A stretch of 64,000 nt of DNA from Rhodospirillaceae bacterium (lineage in GTDB: Bacteria > Pseudomonadota > Alphaproteobacteria > Rhodospirillales > Casp-alpha2). Below are positions 28,174 to 35,121 of this stretch, piece after piece. The position numbers and the translations under genes were made by a program. Positions within the stretch are counted from its first letter, which is position 1. Every line of letters starts with the position of its first letter. A model generated the notes under the pieces. That model had not been told where the DNA came from, searched no databases, and saw only the letters and a list, made by a program, of their open reading frames with translations. Location of the stretch: the NCBI GenBank assembly GCA_018665815.1, contig JABJBP010000111.1, forward strand, positions 1 to 64,000, written 5' to 3'.

Positions 28174-29346
28174 ATGAACGGATGTTTTGTCAGCCATTTG
28201 GAATGCGCGTTAACCGGTGAACGCCATGTGGGCGCGCCGCCTTATGGGTATTCAACCGCAGGCGCGCCGTTGCTGGTGCGCTACGACCTCGACGCGGTGG
28301 CGGGTGCCGTTGATAAATCCATGTTGGCTGAACGCCCGACCGGTTTGTGGCGGTATCGCGAATTTCTGCCTTATCCGGATCGCGCTGATGTGGTTTCGTT
28401 GGGTGAAGCCACAACGCCGCTTGTCGCGCTGCCGGCTATAGCGCGCCGGCTTGGCGGTATGAACCTCATGGCCAAGGACGAGGGCGGGTTGCCGACGGGG
28501 TCATTCAAGGCGCGCGGCATGGCCATTGCCATCACAATGTTGAAATCCTTTGGGGTCACGGATGTCGCCGTGCCTTCCGCCGGCAATGCCGGGTCCGCCA
28601 TGGCGGCCTATGGCGCGCGGGCCGGCATGCGGTGTTCAGTCTTCGTGCCCGAGGATGCACCCGAGGTCACGAACCGTGAAGCGGCGCTACTGGGCGCCAA
28701 GGTATACAACGTGCCGGGTATCATAGATGCGTGTGGACGGGCGATGATGGAAACCATGCCTGATGATGGCTGGTTTGATCTTTCGACCCTAAAAGAGCCC
28801 TATCGTATTGAGGGCAAGAAGACCATGGGGCTGGAATTGGCCGAGCAAGGGGGGTGGCGCCTACCGGATGTCATCTTCTATCCAACTGGTGGCGGGACCG
28901 GGCTGATCGGCATGTGGAAAGCGTTCGCCGAATTGCGTGAAATGGGTTGGTTGGAAGGTGATTTGCCCCGCATGGTTGCCGTTCAAACGACAGGTTGCGC
29001 GCCCATCATCAAGGCGTTCGATGCCGGATTGGATGAAGTGCCCGAGCCCTGGGAAAATGTTGATACCGAGGTCCACGGCGTGCGGGTCCGCAAGGCGTTC
29101 GGTGACCGTCTGATTCTTTCCGCGCTTTATGAAAGCGGTGGGTTTGCGATTGCCGTGGATGATCGTGAAGTTCATGACATGCGGATCGCATGCGCCCGTG
29201 CAGACGGCTTTCATTTGTGTCCTGAAGGCACCGCCTGCCTAGCTGCTTACGCCCATGCAATAAATGACGGTCGTATCGCCAAAAGTGACCGCGCGGTCAT
29301 TTTTAATTCGGCCAACGGGCTGAAATCGCCAATTCCTGTAAATTAA
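28174..29346 (+). CDS. Threonine synthase-like PLP enzyme
   Basis: 390 aa fold type II PLP enzyme. PLP lysine in GLPTGSFKARGMAI, glycine-rich phosphate loop in YPTGGGTGLIGMWKAF. The N-terminus (CFVSHLECALTGERHVG) looks like the remains of the zinc-ribbon entry of archaeal-type threonine synthases, with only part of the cysteines. It could make threonine from O-phosphohomoserine or act as a related ammonia-lyase. No hom or thrB is adjacent, so the pathway role is open. Confidence 0.78.
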   Translation: MNGCFVSHLECALTGERHVGAPPYGYSTAGAPLLVRYDLDAVAGAVDKSMLAERPTGLWRYREFLPYPDRADVVSLGEATTPLVALPAIARRLGGMNLMAKDEGGLPTGSFKARGMAIAITMLKSFGVTDVAVPSAGNAGSAMAAYGARAGMRCSVFVPEDAPEVTNREAALLGAKVYNVPGIIDACGRAMMETMPDDGWFDLSTLKEPYRIEGKKTMGLELAEQGGWRLPDVIFYPTGGGTGLIGMWKAFAELREMGWLEGDLPRMVAVQTTGCAPIIKAFDAGLDEVPEPWENVDTEVHGVRVRKAFGDRLILSALYESGGFAIAVDDREVHDMRIACARADGFHLCPEGTACLAAYAHAINDGRIAKSDRAVIFNSANGLKSPIPVN

Positions 29347-29481
29347 TCTACTAATATATCTTTTGTAATATTAAATGATTGATCTAATTATAAAGTAATA
29401 TATCAATAGCTTGCATTGTAATTCACACCCCCCTTAAGATTCCGGTTCTTGATTTCAACTGGGCAAGCAGCAAATCATTCA
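29347..29481. promoter_or_regulatory. AT-rich intergenic promoter zone
   Basis: Strongly AT-rich stretch (29345-29420, many TAATAT/TTATAA words) in an otherwise GC-balanced region, directly upstream of the next plus-strand gene. Likely holds its promoter; no specific -35/-10 pair is claimed. Confidence 0.35.
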
Positions 29482-30464
29482 ATGAACACGACCGCACAGA
29501 AAAGTTGGCCAAAAACGGCCGATGGCACCACCGATTGGGAGGCCGTGTTCGAGGACCCGGACGGCGGGCTCGTTCAATTGGTCACACGGGCTCAAACGCT
29601 GGATGCGCTTAACGAATGCGCCAGTGTGGTGATCCGCAGCCTGTTTACGCGCAAAGGTGATGAAGCAGAGGTCGTCCGGTTTATGAAGCTTTTGGACTTC
29701 GCGATCACCAAAGGCCGCAAGACCGATGATGCGCCTCAGACCCGTACGTCGGTCGAATTCCTGCTTCGCCGGATCAAGCAAGAGCGGATTGATAAGGCAA
29801 CAGCCTATATCGCTCAGAAAAACTCCAAGCAAGCGATTGAACGCCGGGCGGTTAGGTCGAGCAAAAATAAATCGCGGTTGATGGCCGTCGCGGCTGGCAT
29901 CGTGGTGCTCGTGATAGGAGGGTCAGTCGCAGCCTGGCTGCTTTCAAGTCCTGCGGAATTGGCGGATAACGCCGACCCATCAGATACGACCGCCCAATCC
30001 GATCCGAACGGGCCCCCGGCAGCCCGCGAAACCGTCGCCGCGGCGGAAAAAACGCCGCCCGAACCTGCGCCAAAAAAGCCAGCGAAAGAAAAAAAGCCAA
30101 CTCCCCAGAATGTCTTTCCAAAGGCCGTGATGCTGAAACCATTTTATTGGTCTTACGAGGTCAAGGGGGGCGGCGTAAGTATATTTCCTATCAACCGGTG
30201 ATCGTTGTCCCGGAAAGCCCTCAGTTCCGAACCGTCTGCGTTAATGCGCCTTGGGTTACCGATGCCATCTATCTTATATTTAGCCGCGTCCACCCCCGCG
30301 ACCGATTGGCGAGCGAAAAGGAACTGGCTCGTGCCGGTCAGCGCTCAGCCAGCAAAATCAACAAACGCTACGGCAAAGGGACCGTTGGCGATATCAGTTT
30401 TGTGTCGAACACCAACCAGCGGTTTCGCTCATCGGTGATGCGCTGCGAGCTTGAAAACAGCTAA
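29482..30464 (+). pseudogene. Single-pass membrane protein gene broken at a G6 run
   Basis: Frame one (from ATG 29482) encodes a cytoplasmic N-terminal part, one membrane helix at about residues 133-155 (LMAVAAGIVVLVIGGSVAAWLL) and a Pro/Ala/Lys-rich linker, and stops at 30201. The next frame, from within GGGGGG at 30165-30170, carries on with a domain (KYISYQPVIVVPE, NAPWVTDAIYLIFSRV, SSVMRCELENS) to 30464. Adding one G to the run joins them into about 327 aa. I do not recognise the family. Either pseudogene, undercalled homopolymer or slippage site. Confidence 0.6.
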
Positions 30465-30512
30465 CAAGCGACGGCTAGGATTTGACATTCGCCGAATGTG
30501 GCGCTGGTAATA

Positions 30513-31013
30513 TCAGCGGACTTTGAGCGCTGCTATGGGGCTAGGTTTGCCGCGCCACTTTAAAGCACGTACGCAATTGTAAGCTTGCGGTGCGGACAAG
30601 ATGACCCGGTAGCGCCCTGGCTCCGCCGGAGCCTGCATCCGGACCTTGACGTTCCGTTTGCGCTTCGGGCCGCTTGCCGAATAGATGCATTTTCCGCCCG
30701 GCATACGTTCAAGCCGCCTGCCCGTTTGGCGGGCGTATCCGACGATCTCCTGATTGGTGCATTTCGGGCACTAGGCGGTCGAGTCAGATCTGAAATCGAG
30801 TTTCAGTACAACCGAATTACCGCGCCCGACCGTGGCGCACGCGCCACGGCCGTTGAGGCTAACGGCATCAATAGTGACATGGCCGATCCGTTTGCCGCGC
30901 TCGGAATGTTCGTCCAGTTGTTTTCCATCGCCGAGGCCCGCCACAGCGGATGCCGCGAGCCCCAACGAACAGGCTGCGGCGAGGAGACCGACGCGCCAAA
31001 CTGGATCGAACAT
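30513..31013 (-). pseudogene. Small secreted protein gene with in-frame amber codon
   Basis: Starts MFDPVWRVGLLAAACSLGLA with a signal peptide ending near AVAG, behind a strong AGGGAGGA ribosome site. The frame reaches KLDFRSDSTA, meets TAG at 30771-30773 and continues without further stop as CPKCTNQEIVGYARQTGRRL and ends with ALKVR at 30513. The second part has a CPKC pair and further cysteines. Without the TAG it would be a protein of about 166 residues. An uninterrupted 154-codon frame on the other strand lacks such features. Family not recognised. Confidence 0.55.
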
Positions 31014-31017
31014 ATGG

Positions 31018-31050
31018 TCCTCCCTAGGTATTATTTAGTTCCTCCCTAGG
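31018..31050 (-). repeat. Duplicated Shine-Dalgarno-like element
   Basis: On the minus strand the 11-mer CCTAGGGAGGA occurs twice, 22 bp apart (31040-31050 and 31018-31028). The nearer copy is the ribosome binding site of the small secreted protein. The duplication of a complete ribosome site with an AT-rich spacer is unusual. Confidence 0.7.
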
Positions 31051-31173
31051 CCTTATGTGCCATTGATAGACGGAGAATCGCTGAACAACCAAAACGTTTC
31101 CGTGGTCCTCAATGCAGGTGCTCCAACTCTCTGATAAATAAAGATGAATTCTCCAGCTTGACAGCCGAACACA

Positions 31174-31203
31174 AAAACGCCCCAAAAATCATCGGGGCGT
31201 TTT
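31174..31203 (-). terminator. Intrinsic terminator (bidirectional)
   Basis: AAAACGCCCC (31174-31183) and GGGGCGTTTT (31194-31203) form a perfect 10-bp stem with a 10-nt loop, with an A/T run on each side. It lies 41 bp after the end of the FAH-family gene and would terminate that gene; it can also work on the plus strand. Confidence 0.85.
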
Positions 31204-31243
31204 CATGCGAATCAGATGGTTGATGGTCCCAAAGGGATAAATT

Positions 31244-31945
31244 TCAGGTGACGGTCACCTTGATCCCGCTGATACCATCGACACCGCCATTTAATACGTC
31301 GCCACGAACCACGGGGCCGACGCCCGACGGGGTGCCGGTAAAGATCAGATCGCCCGGCTGCAGCGTGAACAGGCGCGACAGATAAGAAATCATTTCCGGA
31401 ATTTTCCAGATCAACTGATTGAGATCGCCTTCCTGGCGGGGCGCATCGTTGACATCAACCCAAACCCGGCCGCTTTCCATATTGCCGGTTTCCGATGCGG
31501 GATGCAGACGCCCGATGGGGGCGGCATGGTCAAAAGCCTTGCCCGTGTCCCACGGTCGGCCGGCCTTTTTGGCCTCGCCCTGCAGATCCCGCCTGGTCAT
31601 GTCGATGCCGACGCCATATCCCCACACACAATCCATGGCATTTTCCAACGCGATATCCTTGCCGCCGCTGCCAAGCGCCGCCACCAACTCGATCTCATGA
31701 TGAACGTCGCTGGTCATCGGTGGGTAGGGGAAATCACCGCCACCATCCAATTCCGAGGCAGGCAATAGGTTGTCCGGTGCTTTTTTAAAGAAAAACGGGT
31801 CATCACGATCTGGGTCGTGTCCCATTTCGATGGCATGGGCGGCATAATTTCGGCCGACGCAATAGACCCGGTTAACGGGGAATAAGTCGTCGCTGCCGGC
31901 GATAGCGACAGCAGGTACAGGGGGCGGTGTTAGAACGTAAGGCAT
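31244..31945 (-). CDS. Fumarylacetoacetate hydrolase (FAH) family protein
   Basis: 233 aa, FAA_hydrolase domain. Metal-binding acids are in place: HEIELVAALG (E-x-E) and GYGVGIDMTRRDLQ. The N-terminal NRVYCVGRNYAAHAIEMG and C-terminal GDLIFTGTPSGVGPV are typical of the FAHD1/YcgM group, acylpyruvases or oxaloacetate decarboxylases. Likely cytosolic beta-diketone or oxaloacetate hydrolase; substrate not determined. Confidence 0.92.
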   Translation of the reverse strand: MPYVLTPPPVPAVAIAGSDDLFPVNRVYCVGRNYAAHAIEMGHDPDRDDPFFFKKAPDNLLPASELDGGGDFPYPPMTSDVHHEIELVAALGSGGKDIALENAMDCVWGYGVGIDMTRRDLQGEAKKAGRPWDTGKAFDHAAPIGRLHPASETGNMESGRVWVDVNDAPRQEGDLNQLIWKIPEMISYLSRLFTLQPGDLIFTGTPSGVGPVVRGDVLNGGVDGISGIKVTVT

Positions 31946-32251
31946 GGCGTCAAATTCCCTGAGTTAAGGGGGGGGGCGGTGAAATTTCGCGCGGCCAGAG
32001 TTATAAGCCAATGGTCTTGACGGACCAAGCTTTCAGAATTTAATCCCGTTGAGAACCGGTTCACTTGGGCGTATGACTTGTAACTGCTTCCGGTCGGGCT
32101 CACCGGTGCGCAAAACGCCGGCCAGGCGAGAGCTCCAAAAAAAAACGTACAAATCTTCTTATAACAGGTTCAAGCTTCCACGATGGGCACGTGGAGGGCT
32201 GTCGTGCAATTCGTACGTAGCACGCAATCTGGCGTGCAAGGAGATAGTGCA
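31946..32251. other. 306-bp intergenic region
   Basis: Divergent upstream region of the FAH gene and the following small gene. It contains a G8 run at 31969-31976 and an A8 run at 32138-32145, but no recognised operator or RNA. AAGGAGATA at 32239-32247 is the ribosome site of the next gene. Confidence 0.4.
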
Positions 32252-32686
32252 ATGATCGATCCTTATTCTGTATCCGCCGAAGCGGGCGCCATTGTTGAGG
32301 CCCCCTGGCTTTTGGAATTTGACCAATCATATGACGATGGCATGCTGGTCGAGAAAAAGGCCGTCGAAGCGACGCCCATGGTGATTCGAAAATACGGTAT
32401 AAAGCAAAACGAAGTGATGGCGTTTTCCAGCCATGAACGTCGTCGCCGGGCATTGACGGTGTTTCATTTTCATCCGAATTTTCCGGAAGCGCGGCGCCGC
32501 GATTATATGGAAACCCACATAGAGGGGCATGAATTGGCCGCGGATTACATTGACCACGCGGCATCACTGCACCAGCTGTTGTGGGTGTCATGGCGGGCAC
32601 GGGCTCGCAAAGTTGCGCGGGTGGGTGGCCTTGCCGTGCATGCATTGGCCATTTTTGTGATCACGCATATACCCGCGGCGCGTTGA
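32252..32686 (+). CDS. Uncharacterised protein with C-terminal membrane segment
   Basis: 144 aa, not recognised. Largely polar N-terminal part with a His-rich, charged centre (TVFHFHPNFPEARRRDYMETHIEG) and one hydrophobic stretch near the end (VGGLAVHALAIFVITHI). The start at 32252 is preceded by AAGGAGATA at good distance; an open frame continues upstream without ribosome site. It stands 108 bp before dgcN on the same strand. Confidence 0.55.
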   Translation: MIDPYSVSAEAGAIVEAPWLLEFDQSYDDGMLVEKKAVEATPMVIRKYGIKQNEVMAFSSHERRRRALTVFHFHPNFPEARRRDYMETHIEGHELAADYIDHAASLHQLLWVSWRARARKVARVGGLAVHALAIFVITHIPAAR

Positions 32687-32794
32687 AACAAATAGCCGAT
32701 AGAACGGGGCTGAATGTTGACGACAGTCTGACCGCCTGACAGGCTGCGGAACTGGCATTAAACGTTTCTATTTTTTGAGAACGGAGACCCGACA

Positions 32795-33796
32795 ATGGCG
32801 CTTAGAACGCCCTACCTGATGTTTCTTGGTGACGCGCCCGACCAACTGGCGGCGAAGACAGCCAGCGGTGTCGTTCATTGGCGGCCCGACATCTGCATCG
32901 GCCAGATTAAGTTGGAGAATTGTAGCGCTGACCTCGGACTTCCCGACATGGGCTTGGAGGAAGCAGCCGAAGCGGGCGCCAAGACCGTCATTGTCGGTGT
33001 TGCCAACCGCGGTGGATTGATTTCGCAAGCCTGGGCCGAAACTTTGGTGAAGGCGATAGAGCTTGGTTTCGATGTTGCAAGCGGCCTGCATGCCAAGTTG
33101 GTTGACGTGCCGGAAATTGGTGCCGCCGCTGAAAAGCACGGCCGCACGCTCATGGATGTGCGCCATCCGGTGCGCAGTTTTGATGTCGCCAGCGGCAAAA
33201 AACGGACCGGCAAGCGGTTATTGCCGGTGGGCACCGATTGTTCGGTCGGCAAGATGTACACGGCCCTGGCCATTGAGCGCGAAATGCAAGCGCGCGGCCT
33301 CAATGCAAGCTTTCGCGCGACCGGGCAAACAGGCATTTTTATTGCTGGCGATGGCGTGTCGGTGGATGCTGTGGTCGCTGATTTTATTTCCGGCGCGACG
33401 GAATGGCTGACGCCGGAAAATGATGCCGATCATTGGGACGTCATTGAAGGCCAAGGTTCGCTGTTTCATGCGTCCTACGCCGGGGTCAGCATGGGATTGT
33501 TGCACGGCGCCCAAGCCGATGCGTTGGTCTTGTGCCATGAACCGACCCGCACTCACATGCGCGGGCTGCCCGATTATCCTCTTCCGGGATTGGCGCAGTG
33601 TCTTGCCGCCAATGAACAAGCGGCCCGCCTGACCAACCCGGCCGCCGCTTGTATCGGCGTCGCCGTGAACACCAAGGATTTACCGCCCGGCGAGGTCAGC
33701 GATTATCTCAAGGGCGTTGAAGATGAACTGGGGTTGCCCGCCGTCGACCCGGTGGCAACAGGAGTCGGCAAACTTGTCGATAATTTGCCAGCATGA
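32795..33796 (+). CDS. dgcN: DgcN-type D-glutamate N-acetyltransferase (DUF1611)
   Basis: 333 aa DUF1611 protein. The characteristic P-loop-like motif is PVGTDCSVGKMYTALAIERE, followed by ATGQTGIFIAGDGVSVDAVV and a DVIEGQGSLFHASYAG segment. DUF1611 proteins paired with a dipeptide-epimerase-like gene have been reported as DgcN, which acetylates D-glutamate. The stop overlaps the next start as ATGA, so the pair is co-translated. Assignment rests on family plus gene pairing. Confidence 0.83.
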   Translation: MALRTPYLMFLGDAPDQLAAKTASGVVHWRPDICIGQIKLENCSADLGLPDMGLEEAAEAGAKTVIVGVANRGGLISQAWAETLVKAIELGFDVASGLHAKLVDVPEIGAAAEKHGRTLMDVRHPVRSFDVASGKKRTGKRLLPVGTDCSVGKMYTALAIEREMQARGLNASFRATGQTGIFIAGDGVSVDAVVADFISGATEWLTPENDADHWDVIEGQGSLFHASYAGVSMGLLHGAQADALVLCHEPTRTHMRGLPDYPLPGLAQCLAANEQAARLTNPAAACIGVAVNTKDLPPGEVSDYLKGVEDELGLPAVDPVATGVGKLVDNLPA

Positions 33797-34776
33797 CCCG
33801 TGAACTTATTGTCCATGACAAGGCCTGGCCGCTGGCGCGGCCATTTGCCATTTCGCGCGGCACCAAGACAGAAGCCGGTGTCGTTGTCGCGGAAATCAAT
33901 GACGGTGATGCTTTGGGCCGGGGCGAATGTGTGCCTTACGCGCGCTATGATGAAACCGTCCATGGCGTGTCCGAGCAGATCAAGGGTCAGACAGGTGCCG
34001 TTGCCTTTGGGCTGGATGGTTTTGGCCTGACGGAACGTCTTCCCGCCGGCGCCGCGCGCAATGCCTTGGACGCAGCACTTTGGGATTTGCAGGCGAAGAT
34101 GACCGGTCAGCGGGTCTGGGAGCTAACAGACCTACCGGCGCCTGAACCCCAGGTGACGGCAACCACAATCGGTATTGGTACGATCGATGAAATGGCGGCA
34201 CAGGCGGCGGAATTAGCGGCCAGCCCGCTGATTAAAGTGAAATTGGACGCGGTAGACGTTATGGCACGTATGGAAGCCGTGCGCGCCGGCGCGCCGGATG
34301 CACGACTAATTATCGATCCAAACGAAGGGTGGAGTCTGGATATGCTGGCCGATTTCGCGCCCAAGCTAGCGCGGCTGGGCGTGGAAATGATCGAGCAACC
34401 CGTGCCGGCGGGCGACGATGCGGGACTTGTGGATTATGAGTCTCCCGTGCCGATTTGTGCCGATGAGGCCTGCCATACGGTGGTTGATCTCCCGGAATTG
34501 GTTGGCAAATATCAGATGATCAACATCAAACTCGATAAAACCGGTGGTTTGACGGAGGCCCTGTTCCTGGCGCGCGCCGCCGAGACCATCGGTATGAAGA
34601 TCATGGTCGGCTGCATGGTTGCAACCTCATTGGCCATGGCGCCGGCGATATTGCTGGGGCATATGGCGGAATTTCTCGACCTCGACGGGCCATTGCTCCT
34701 GAAAGATGACCGTCCCGACGGCTTGAAATTTGAGAACGGCCTAATCCATCCGCCAACGCCGGCTCTTTGGGGATAG
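33793..34776 (+). CDS. dgcA: DgcA-type N-acetyl-glutamate racemase (enolase superfamily)
   Basis: 327 aa member of the MLE/dipeptide epimerase subgroup. The catalytic Lys pair is in PLIKVKLDA, the metal ligands are in IIDPNEGW, EQPVP and CADEACH, and the second base Lys is in INIKLDKTGG. Next to dgcN it would convert N-acetyl-D-glutamate to N-acetyl-L-glutamate; in isolation the sequence would be called an L-Ala-D/L-Glu epimerase. Overlaps dgcN by 4 bp. Confidence 0.85.
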   Translation: MTRELIVHDKAWPLARPFAISRGTKTEAGVVVAEINDGDALGRGECVPYARYDETVHGVSEQIKGQTGAVAFGLDGFGLTERLPAGAARNALDAALWDLQAKMTGQRVWELTDLPAPEPQVTATTIGIGTIDEMAAQAAELAASPLIKVKLDAVDVMARMEAVRAGAPDARLIIDPNEGWSLDMLADFAPKLARLGVEMIEQPVPAGDDAGLVDYESPVPICADEACHTVVDLPELVGKYQMINIKLDKTGGLTEALFLARAAETIGMKIMVGCMVATSLAMAPAILLGHMAEFLDLDGPLLLKDDRPDGLKFENGLIHPPTPALWG

Positions 34777-35121
34777 GGATCACCTCCGTTGCCGCAAGAA
34801 TGGCCCGGCGAAGGCAAGTCTTAAGATATCTCCATAGCCCCGTCGGGCGTCTCAAATATCGAGCGTTTCTTCTATCATGTATCTATCTTTCTGGCGGTCT
34901 CTGCCACCATAACAGGCAAGCCCAAACCGACGGTCTAAGCCTGGTGTTCATGAAGGCGTGAAACCATTGGAAAACTGCGATTTTCGGCACCTCTTTCGAC
35001 GCACTTGTCAGGGTTCGGTCAGGGTTTGCCGGTATCACTATCCCTCAACAATGATGAAATGATGCAAGCCGTCTGATTTTGGCAGTGGACCATCGAAAAG
35101 TTCTCATGAGGGTGACACGCG
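34777..35121. other. 345-bp intergenic region
   Basis: Between dgcA and the RTX gene. No terminator or operator is clear. A short imperfect tandem repeat, GTCAGGGTTCGGTCAGGGTTT, spans about 35006-35028 in two 10-11 bp units. A promoter for the RTX gene is expected here. Confidence 0.4.

Noticed and set aside
17454-30773. Pyrrolysine or general amber recoding
   Set aside because: TAG ends many normal genes in the window (both DMGDH-like genes' neighbourhood, HAD, STAS, DctM, porin itself), and no pylT/pylS-like gene was seen. Two point events or errors are simpler.
30585-31049. 154-codon plus-strand open frame opposite the amber-containing gene
   Set aside because: No ribosome site, no family-like features, while the opposite strand has a signal peptide and a strong ribosome binding site.
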